Source: Candidatus Staskawiczbacteria bacterium (GTDB taxonomy: Bacteria > Patescibacteriota > Minisyncoccia > Minisyncoccales > Staskawiczbacteraceae). From it: a DNA stretch of 11,159 bases. Under the pieces are notes generated by a model, which saw nothing but the letters and a program-made list of their open reading frames with translations, ran no database searches and had not been told where the DNA came from. The position numbers were made by a program, and so were the translations under genes. The stretch is from NCBI GenBank assembly GCA_903913175.1, contig CAIWKF010000035.1:1-11159 (forward strand), written 5' to 3'. Below, piece by piece: positions 6,091 to 11,159 of the stretch (position 1 is the stretch's first letter; each line of letters opens with the position of its first letter).

Positions 6091-7492
6091 ATTTTAAAAG
6101 ATATTTTTTACGAAGCTTTATATGATAAGTTATAGCAAATTTATGAGCCCTGTCGTCTAAGTTTTTTATTAAATTACAAATTTCTTGTGGTAAATTTTTT
6201 AAAGGTATTGGGTCTTTTTTATCTTCTATAAACAATTCTTGTTTACCTTTTGCAATTGAAATTACCTTAATGTTTTGAGTTTTTTTATTTATATTTTTTA
6301 TTTTAATACCAATATTAAGCTGAGCCTTCCCCCCATCAATTAAAATTATCTCTGGATAGGGCCAGTCTGAATGCAACAGCCTTCTTTGTAAAACCTCCTT
6401 AAGCATGGCAATGTCGTTTGGTATATTTTTTATTTTAATGCGGAATTTTTTGTACTGACTTTTATTTGGGGCGCCATTTGTAAAAACAATCATAGACCCT
6501 ACGGCTAGAGTGCCCTGAATATTAGAAATGTCATAACACTCAATACGAGAAATTGGAACATAAATATTTAATATTTTTTGTAATAATTTTTCTGTCCTAC
6601 CCCAGCTGTCATTACTACGCAAATCTGGCAGTTTATTGTTTGCTAGGGCAGGCGGAGTGTTAATGGTAGGACAATTTGAATTTGTTAGGACACTATGGGA
6701 CATTACCTTTTGCAAGTTGTAAATTTGATCCCTAAGTTTGCTGGCTTTTTCAAAATTTTGTTCTTTTACGGCTATAGCCATTTCTTTTTTTAGTAAATTT
6801 AAAGCTGTATTTTTTTTGTTTTGTAAAATCAAAGTTAAGCTTTTAACATTCTTTTTATAATCCGGCAAATTAATATATGGCTCGCCCTGCAAAGATTCAG
6901 TAAATTGAGGCCCTGGACATAAGCCTAAATGGCAATATGTGCACCTTGTTTTAGGATGATTTTTTGAGGAATAAAATGGAAATATTTTTCGTAAAACCCG
7001 AAGTGTATTTTTTAAAGATTCGCCATCAGTAAATGGCCCAATATACTCAAATTTTAAATTTTTGTTTGGTTGATGAGTAATGTAAATATATGGAATTCCC
7101 AGCTTATTTTTTTCTATGGCCACATAAAAAAAGTTTTTATCATCTTTCCAGACAACATTAAATTTTGGTTGTTTTGTTTTTATTAGGTTGGCTTCTAAAA
7201 TTAAAGCCTCAATTTCAGAGTTGGTATTTATAAACCCAATTTTTTCTACTAAATTCATAAACAAATTATCGCGGTAACTTGGTTGTTGAAAATGGTTTTT
7301 AACTCGGTCTTTTATGTTTATAGCTTTGCCAATGTAGATAGGATTTAGTGAGTAGTGAGTAGTGAGTAGTGAGTAGCCTGTGGCTTGTGATTTTTTTGTT
7401 GCTTTAGTAATTTTTTCAAAAAATAAATACACTCCTGCTGTGTTGGGCAGGTTTTCAAGTTTATTTTTACTTATAATTTTAAACTTTTCCAT
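6089..7492 (-). CDS. uvrC: Excinuclease ABC subunit C (UvrC), short form
   Basis: 467 aa. UvrC makes the 3' and 5' incisions in nucleotide excision repair with UvrB. The N-terminal GIY-YIG domain has GVY (20-22), YIGKA (53-57), Arg63 and the E-A-L-I-L-E-A-N helix (95-102). A Cys patch C-T-Y-C-H-L-G-L-C-P-G-P (184-195) corresponds to the iron-sulfur region, but the usual final Cys is Gln196. A UVR motif for UvrB contact spans about 236-264. The RNase H-like half has ECYDISNIQG (Asp321), LIDGGKAQL (Asp386) and RAHKFAITYH (His450). It ends at 467, whereas standard UvrC is about 600 aa, so the C-terminal tandem HhH DNA-binding region is absent. Residues 26-49 are an insertion in the GIY-YIG domain, partly encoded by a heptanucleotide repeat. 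Confidence 0.93.
   Translation of the reverse strand: MEKFKIISKNKLENLPNTAGVYLFFEKITKATKKSQATGYSLLTTHYSLNPIYIGKAINIKDRVKNHFQQPSYRDNLFMNLVEKIGFINTNSEIEALILEANLIKTKQPKFNVVWKDDKNFFYVAIEKNKLGIPYIYITHQPNKNLKFEYIGPFTDGESLKNTLRVLRKIFPFYSSKNHPKTRCTYCHLGLCPGPQFTESLQGEPYINLPDYKKNVKSLTLILQNKKNTALNLLKKEMAIAVKEQNFEKASKLRDQIYNLQKVMSHSVLTNSNCPTINTPPALANNKLPDLRSNDSWGRTEKLLQKILNIYVPISRIECYDISNIQGTLAVGSMIVFTNGAPNKSQYKKFRIKIKNIPNDIAMLKEVLQRRLLHSDWPYPEIILIDGGKAQLNIGIKIKNINKKTQNIKVISIAKGKQELFIEDKKDPIPLKNLPQEICNLIKNLDDRAHKFAITYHIKLRKKYLLK
7346..7376 (+). repeat. Heptanucleotide tandem repeat (TAGTGAG) x4 plus TAG, inside uvrC
   Basis: Four perfect copies of TAGTGAG and a partial fifth (31 bp). Read on the minus strand it encodes GYSLLTTHYSL, residues 39-49 of UvrC, between the GVY and YIG motifs. 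Because 7 is not a multiple of 3, gain or loss of one unit shifts the uvrC frame. The minus-strand unit contains no stop codon in any frame. Confidence 0.95.
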
Positions 7493-7510
7493 AATTTATA
7501 TTTACTTTTT

Positions 7511-7538
7511 ATCATAAAATTGAAGTTTTTTCAAGCAA
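7511..7538 (-). promoter_or_regulatory. Candidate uvrC promoter
   Basis: On the minus strand, TTGCTT (7538-7533), a 16-nt spacer and TATGAT (7516-7511). The predicted start near 7504 leaves about 12 nt before the uvrC ATG. The -35 hexamer is the same as in the yvlD operon promoter. Confidence 0.6.
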
Positions 7539-7570
7539 ACATTTCTTGTAAATATTCTTCAGTATAGTAT

Positions 7571-7599
7571 TTGAATTTTAAAAAGTATAGTGGTAAAAT
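7571..7599 (+). promoter_or_regulatory. Candidate promoter of the Y1 transposase gene
   Basis: TTGAAT (7571-7576), a 17-nt spacer and TAAAAT (7594-7599). The predicted start near 7606 puts the first REP hairpin in the roughly 60-nt 5' leader. Confidence 0.6.
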
Positions 7600-7629
7600 A
7601 TATCTATTAGACTACGCTAAATAAAAACT

Positions 7630-7654
7630 CGGGGGATCTCCGACATCCCCCGAA
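7630..7654 (+). repeat. REP-like palindrome, copy 1 (transposase 5' leader)
   Basis: CGGGGGAT and ATCCCCCG form a perfect 8-bp stem around the loop CTCCGAC, followed by AA. It is identical to copy 3 and in the same orientation. It ends 10 nt before the transposase ATG, which lacks a Shine-Dalgarno, so the hairpin may affect translation. Confidence 0.93.
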
Positions 7655-7664
7655 CCTTAAAACT

Positions 7665-8411
7665 ATGCCAATAAGAAAAATTCAATTTGCCAATAACGAA
7701 ATTTATCATGTTATGATTCGGTCTGTTGGCGATACGCCAATTTTTATTGATGAAAATGATCATTTTCGTGGGATTTTTTCACTTTATGAATTTAATAATT
7801 TAAATCCAATAGAAATATGGAAACGTAGGCGAGATCGTGTAGTAGAAAAAAAACGAGAAAAGGAAAAAACAGGGGGATCTCCGACACCCCCCGAACTTTT
7901 ATTGTCCATGAATGGAAGAGAAAATCTTGTAGAAGTTTTGGCTTTTGTACTAATGTCAAATCATATTCATTTATTAGTAAAGCAAATAAAAAACAATGGT
8001 ATTAGTAGCTTTATAAAAAAAATTGGTGGAGGATATGCAAATTATTTTAATAAAAAATATAACCGCAAAGGTCATTTATTTTGCACCTTTCAATCTGTAC
8101 ATATTGAAAATGATAGCCAACTTAGAAATGTTTTTGCGTATATTCATTGTAATCCAATTTCTTTTGTAGAATCTAGTTGGAAAAAAAATGGAATTAAGAA
8201 TAAAGAAAATGTTTTAAAATTTTTAGAAGGTTATAAATGGTCTAGTTATGGTGACTATATTGGTAATAAAAGTTTTCCATCGGTAACTAGTAGGGGTTTT
8301 ATTTTAGAGATGTTAAACAAAGAAAACGGTTGCAAACAGGAGGTCGAAAATTGGGTAAATTATAAATCTAAAAGTGATAATTTTAGTTTTAGTGAGGTTA
8401 ATTTAGATTGA
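7665..8411 (+). CDS. REP-associated tyrosine transposase (Y1/IS200-like HUH family)
   Basis: 248 aa. Family landmarks appear in order: NEIYHVMIRS (11-20) and IFIDENDHFRGIF (26-38), then the HUH motif MSNHIHLLV (97-105, His100 and His102). After these come GGGYANYFNKKYNRKGHLF (121-139), AYIHCNP (158-164) and a C-terminal KWSSYGDY (191-198). The HUH pair positions the metal for single-strand cleavage; a Tyr then attacks the DNA. The position often held by Tyr/Phe in a GR[Y/F]K motif is Phe142 here. Tyr159 is the nearest conserved candidate, so I cannot assign the nucleophile. Residues 69-78 (TGGSPTPPEL) are encoded by an in-frame REP copy lying in a variable region before the HUH motif. The start ATG lacks a Shine-Dalgarno. 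Confidence 0.92.
   Translation: MPIRKIQFANNEIYHVMIRSVGDTPIFIDENDHFRGIFSLYEFNNLNPIEIWKRRRDRVVEKKREKEKTGGSPTPPELLLSMNGRENLVEVLAFVLMSNHIHLLVKQIKNNGISSFIKKIGGGYANYFNKKYNRKGHLFCTFQSVHIENDSQLRNVFAYIHCNPISFVESSWKKNGIKNKENVLKFLEGYKWSSYGDYIGNKSFPSVTSRGFILEMLNKENGCKQEVENWVNYKSKSDNFSFSEVNLD
7871..7895 (+). repeat. REP-like palindrome, copy 2, in frame inside the transposase gene
   Basis: AGGGGGATCTCCGACACCCC and the following CCGAA match the flanking copies except for A in place of the first C and C in place of one T in the right arm. The arms still pair over at least five G-C pairs. It is translated as GGSPTPPE without disrupting the frame. Confidence 0.93.
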
Positions 8412-8417
8412 AAATTT

Positions 8418-8442
8418 CGGGGGATCTCCGACATCCCCCGAA
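8418..8442 (+). repeat. REP-like palindrome, copy 3 (downstream of transposase)
   Basis: Identical to copy 1 over 25 nt, same orientation, beginning 6 nt after the transposase stop. Without a U tract it is not a standard terminator, though the GC-rich hairpin could stabilise the mRNA 3' end. Confidence 0.93.
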
Positions 8443-8447
8443 TAAAG

Positions 8448-8456
8448 TTATCCACA
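8448..8456 (+). other. Single consensus DnaA-box sequence
   Basis: TTATCCACA is a perfect match to the bacterial DnaA box and lies just upstream of the surface-protein promoter region. Only this one exact copy is seen, so origin function is not supported. A regulatory role or chance is possible. Confidence 0.4.
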
Positions 8457-8466
8457 GCCTAGGGGG

Positions 8467-8495
8467 TTGTTGACAAAGTTTTTTTATGATAAAAT
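8467..8495 (+). promoter_or_regulatory. Candidate promoter of the surface-protein gene
   Basis: TTGTTG (8467-8472), 17 nt, TAAAAT (8490-8495). An overlapping consensus TTGACA (8470-8475) is only 14 nt from the same -10. Either way transcription would begin near 8502, where an ATG occurs. Confidence 0.5.
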
Positions 8496-8501
8496 AAATC
8501 A

Positions 8502-8564
8502 ATGATTGAATTTCAGGAACAAGGAAATATAATTTGTGTAAACTGTGAAATTTTTAAATTATAA
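8502..8564 (+). CDS. Possible 20-aa leader ORF overlapping the surface-protein start
   Basis: ATG at 8502 opens a 20-codon frame, MIEFQEQGNIICVNCEIFKL, ending at TAA 8562-8564. It overlaps the first 20 nt of the GTG-started surface-protein gene in another frame. The ATG lies about 7 nt after the TAAAAT -10, so it could be read from a leaderless transcript and couple translation into the downstream gene. It contains one C-x-x-C. Nothing but position supports it; it may be chance. Confidence 0.25.
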   Translation: MIEFQEQGNIICVNCEIFKL

Positions 8565-11118
8565 ATTTTTATTTTTAGTGACACTTGCTTTAACACTGCT
8601 TATATTCGGTGATTTTGTTTTAGCTTTTGAAAAAGATGGCACTGTAAATGGGTCTGCTTGGTCAAAAAATATGGGTTGGATAAATTTTGGAACAACGGGT
8701 GGAAATATTCATGTAACTGATTCTGAATTAACTGGAAACGCTTGGAACAAATATTTTGGTTGGTTAAAATTAAACCCAGCAAATAGTGGAGTTAAAAATG
8801 ATGCAGAAGGTAATTTAACTGGTTATGCTTGGGGAAAAAATATTGGTTGGGTAAATTTTTCAGGAGTCACAATAGATTCTACTGGTCGTTTTTTGGGTAC
8901 AGCTACTGGTACAAACATAGGAGAAATAAATTTTTCTTGTGCTGATTGTATTGTAACAACAGACTGGATAAAACTAAGTAGAAGAATTTATTGTGGTGAT
9001 GGCACTTGTAACAATGTAGAAACCTGCCTTACTTGCCCTGTTGATTGTGGTGTTTGCCATGGAGGAGGTGGTGGCGGTGGAGGAGGTGGTGGAATAGAAT
9101 ATTCATTTTTAATAAATAATGGAAACCCTTATACTAACAAAAAAGAAGTTCATTTAAAATTTGTAGCTGGAAATGATACAAAAAAAATGATAATTTCTGA
9201 ATCACCAAATTTTCTTAATGCAAAAATAGAAGATTATGAAGATGAAATAGATTGGAAAGTTTCAAACCTAGATGGACAAAAAAATATTTATGTAAGACTT
9301 TTTGATGATTACAACAAAGAATTAAAAGCTTTTTTAAGTAGTATTATTTTAGATACAAGTGATCCTGAAATAACTGTTGATGGTTTAAAAGAAAATTATA
9401 GTTTGACCGAAGAAATTATTTTTGGAGGAACAACAGAAAATAACGCAACTGTAAATTTAGTTTTAGATAATGATTATGGAAATTTTCAAGCTGATGGCAA
9501 TGGAGAGTGGTTTATAACACTTGGAAAGTTGTCGGAAGGAAAGCACCGCGTAGAAATATATGCAAAAGATTTGGCTGGAAACATTGGGAAAACATTTTCT
9601 TTTAATTTTTTTGTAGGAGAAAAAAAGAAAGAACAAGAGCAAGAAGAAGGTTCTAGGGAAAATGGATTTTTTTTCCCAATAATAAAAAAAATTAGAGAAG
9701 GGTTGCAGCCACTAATTCCAAATTTAGTTCCTTTAACATTAACGCCAACTGCACAAACACAGATATTTCAAAAAATTAGAGAGGGTTTGGGGTTTTTGCT
9801 TCCGCAAATAATTACAGGGCAAAAATATTTAGCAAAAAAAACACCAACCCCAATTGTAATGGTTCCAAAAATTCCGCAATTTGCGCTAAATGGAAAATGG
9901 AATGTTTTTCCTTCAGAACCAATTAGAAAATTTGTTTTAAGTCCCTTGCCAAGAGACATTGCCATGCTAGCTCAAAAGTTTCCAGAAATTAAAAAAACAT
10001 TTAATGAAGTGGGTGTTCAAAAAATTACAGATGTTAGTAAAATACAAAATTCCAATTTAAATTTACCAAATTTAACGCAGTCTTTAGGTTTGTCTAAAGT
10101 AGAAATTAGTCCTGGAAAATTTATTATTGCCAAGGGGATATCAGTTTCAGAATTATCAACTTTAGCTAAACAACAAATTCCTTCTGATGTTGTTTTTGTA
10201 AAAGATGACAGTGGTTTGGTTGACTTTAATGTAGCTCTTTCTATAAACAGCAAAGGTCAAGCTGAGCAAAAAATTAGAACCATTACAAATAAACCATTAC
10301 AATTAGTTATTAAAATTGAAAAACCTGCAAGAAAAGTTACAGGAATGCTTGTTTTTAGATCAAGAAATAATTCTTCTGTAACTTTAAATAATGAAGTTTC
10401 TTCAAATGCTTTTACAGCTTCTTTGTTATTTAATACGCCAAACTTTAAAAAACCAGCAGAACTGGCTTTAGGTATTCCTATTGAGGGGTCTGGTTTTATA
10501 GAAAACAATCAAGAAATAAATACTGAGGTTATAAATAATAATATTGAAAAACGATTAGTCTTGTTGGAATTTGAATATAAAAATACAGGAGATGGGGTTT
10601 ATACTGCAACTGTTATGGCTCCAGTTGTTGATGGAGAATATGAAGTTATAACAAAAGTTGATTATATTGATCCAGAAATAAAATCTGAGGAAATACGCTT
10701 AATAACACTTGTTGATCCTGAAGGATATATTTATGAAAAATTGGGTGATAAAGAAACAAGAATTTTAGGAGCAGTTGCATCTATTTATTGGTTAAATCCT
10801 TTAACAAAACAATATGAGCTTTGGGCTGCAAAAGATTTTCAACAAGAAAACCCACAAACAACAGATGTAAGAGGGGCATATTCATTTTTAGTGCCAGAAG
10901 GTTATTATTATTTAAAGGTTGATGCCCCAGGATATTTGAGTTATGATGGAAAGCCCTTTGAAGTCAAAGAAGGTTCTGGAGTTCATATTAATATTGAGTT
11001 AAAAACAAAATATTGGTGGTTAAAAATTGTTGATTGGAAAACCCTATTGCTGATAATTGTTATTTTAATGCTTGTATATAATTTCTATAAAGACAAAAAA
11101 CGAGAAATGCAAAGATAA
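8545..11118 (+). CDS. Large secreted, C-terminally membrane-anchored multidomain surface protein
   Basis: 857 aa. A signal peptide (about 1-27, ending V-L-A-F) is followed by four degenerate G-x-A-W-x-x-x-x-G-W-x-x-F repeats (35-130). A Cys-rich segment CGDGTCNNVETCLTCPVDCG (150-169) comes next, then an 11-Gly linker (173-183). An Ig-like/Big domain starts near 271 (DTSDPEITVDGL) and ends near 357. A basic/acidic linker and two copies of K-I-R-E-G-L (382-387, 410-415) precede a long beta-rich region (about 450-720). A carboxypeptidase-regulatory-like fold (about 722-818, with R-G-A-Y-S-F and G-Y-Y-Y-L-K-V-D-A-P-G-Y) is followed by a membrane helix (about 832-847) and a basic tail. It probably projects from the cell surface as an adhesin-like or structural protein. 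The start is GTG, because upstream frame closes at TAA 8539-8541 and the signal peptide begins here. Confidence 0.85.
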   Translation: MKFLNYKFLFLVTLALTLLIFGDFVLAFEKDGTVNGSAWSKNMGWINFGTTGGNIHVTDSELTGNAWNKYFGWLKLNPANSGVKNDAEGNLTGYAWGKNIGWVNFSGVTIDSTGRFLGTATGTNIGEINFSCADCIVTTDWIKLSRRIYCGDGTCNNVETCLTCPVDCGVCHGGGGGGGGGGGIEYSFLINNGNPYTNKKEVHLKFVAGNDTKKMIISESPNFLNAKIEDYEDEIDWKVSNLDGQKNIYVRLFDDYNKELKAFLSSIILDTSDPEITVDGLKENYSLTEEIIFGGTTENNATVNLVLDNDYGNFQADGNGEWFITLGKLSEGKHRVEIYAKDLAGNIGKTFSFNFFVGEKKKEQEQEEGSRENGFFFPIIKKIREGLQPLIPNLVPLTLTPTAQTQIFQKIREGLGFLLPQIITGQKYLAKKTPTPIVMVPKIPQFALNGKWNVFPSEPIRKFVLSPLPRDIAMLAQKFPEIKKTFNEVGVQKITDVSKIQNSNLNLPNLTQSLGLSKVEISPGKFIIAKGISVSELSTLAKQQIPSDVVFVKDDSGLVDFNVALSINSKGQAEQKIRTITNKPLQLVIKIEKPARKVTGMLVFRSRNNSSVTLNNEVSSNAFTASLLFNTPNFKKPAELALGIPIEGSGFIENNQEINTEVINNNIEKRLVLLEFEYKNTGDGVYTATVMAPVVDGEYEVITKVDYIDPEIKSEEIRLITLVDPEGYIYEKLGDKETRILGAVASIYWLNPLTKQYELWAAKDFQQENPQTTDVRGAYSFLVPEGYYYLKVDAPGYLSYDGKPFEVKEGSGVHINIELKTKYWWLKIVDWKTLLLIIVILMLVYNFYKDKKREMQR
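8647..8934 (+). repeat. Four degenerate protein repeats (G-x-A-W ... G-W-x-N-F) in the surface protein
   Basis: Units are GSAWSKNMGWINF (36-48), GNAWNKYFGWLKL (64-76), GYAWGKNIGWVNF (93-105) and a decayed GTATGTNIGEINF (118-130), spaced by about 25-29 residues. The repeated Trp/Gly/aromatic pattern suggests short beta hairpins packed in series. Confidence 0.85.
9061..9093 (+). repeat. GGN trinucleotide tract encoding 11 glycines
   Basis: Eleven consecutive glycine codons (GGA, GGT, GGC mixed) separate the Cys-rich segment from the Ig-like region, presumably as a flexible linker. Codon mixing makes slippage less likely than in a pure repeat, and changes would stay in frame. Confidence 0.95.
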
Positions 11119-11146
11119 AATAAATTAAATTAAACATCAAAAAATT

Positions 11147-11159
11147 ATGAATTTAAAAA
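11147..11159 (+). CDS. Possible start of a further gene, cut by the window end
   Basis: ATG AAT TTA AAA begins 28 nt after the surface-protein stop, in the same direction, and stays open to the window edge. Only four codons are visible and no Shine-Dalgarno precedes it, so this rests on position alone. Confidence 0.25.

Larger units (their letters stand above)
7630..8442 (+). mobile_element. REP-associated transposase unit (RAYT flanked by REP hairpins)
   Basis: A Y1 HUH transposase gene lies between two identical 25-nt REP-like sequences, and a third near-identical copy sits inside the gene. All three have the same orientation. RAYT genes in bacteria are typically flanked by the REP elements they are thought to mobilise, which supports treating this as one unit. 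Whether the whole unit moves or only the REPs is unknown. Confidence 0.75.

Noticed and set aside
7630..8442. CRISPR array
   Set aside because: The three palindromic copies are 200-550 bp apart, with a transposase gene between them and no regular spacers.
8448..8456. Replication origin
   Set aside because: Only one exact DnaA box is present; no cluster, no dnaA/dnaN and no AT-rich unwinding repeats beside it.
9768..10508. Minus-strand reading frames opposite the surface-protein gene
   Set aside because: They lie wholly within a well-supported gene, show no domain features and have no ribosome sites.

Overview
The window is AT-rich (estimated by eye at roughly one third G+C), gene-dense bacterial DNA. 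Compact operons, mostly without Shine-Dalgarno sequences, a short UvrC, a cupin-type glucose-6-phosphate isomerase, a large anchored surface protein with G-x-A-W...G-W-x-N-F repeats, and a REP-associated Y1 transposase together suggest Candidatus Patescibacteria (CPR). This is inferred from gene content; there is no rRNA or marker phylogeny here.

Left half (12-5480, all minus strand). A long co-directional run reads, in transcription order: a four-helix YvlD-type membrane protein, secG, an anchored solute-binding protein with a peptidoglycan-binding domain spliced into it, cupin phosphoglucose isomerase, a 28-nt 5' fragment of a tRNA-Leu, a Fic protein, a LAGLIDADG endonuclease, an intact tRNA-Leu(CAG), and a PNPOx-like flavin protein. 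Gaps range from 0 to about 50 nt. A good sigma70-type promoter (TTGCTT-17-TATAAT) lies just upstream of the first gene. The fic-LAGLIDADG segment lies between the tRNA fragment and the intact tRNA. Its edges share an exact 18-bp direct repeat, so it looks like a small mobile cassette that entered a tRNA-Leu locus.

Middle (5481-7500). A divergent intergenic region carries a 33-nt near-perfect dyad overlapping a TTGACA element. It precedes an unrecognised helical 146-aa protein, which has the only clear Shine-Dalgarno in the window. A hairpin-plus-U-tract terminator separates this gene from the convergent uvrC. UvrC has its catalytic residues but lacks the C-terminal HhH region, and its GIY-YIG domain contains a heptanucleotide tandem repeat.

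Right half (7501-11159, plus strand). A REP-associated Y1 (HUH) transposase is bracketed by two identical REP-like hairpins, and a third copy lies in frame inside the transposase gene. Beyond it is an 857-aa secreted, C-terminally anchored surface protein with N-terminal repeats, a Cys-rich knot, a poly-Gly linker, an Ig-like domain and a carboxypeptidase-regulatory-like domain. The window ends at the possible start of another gene.
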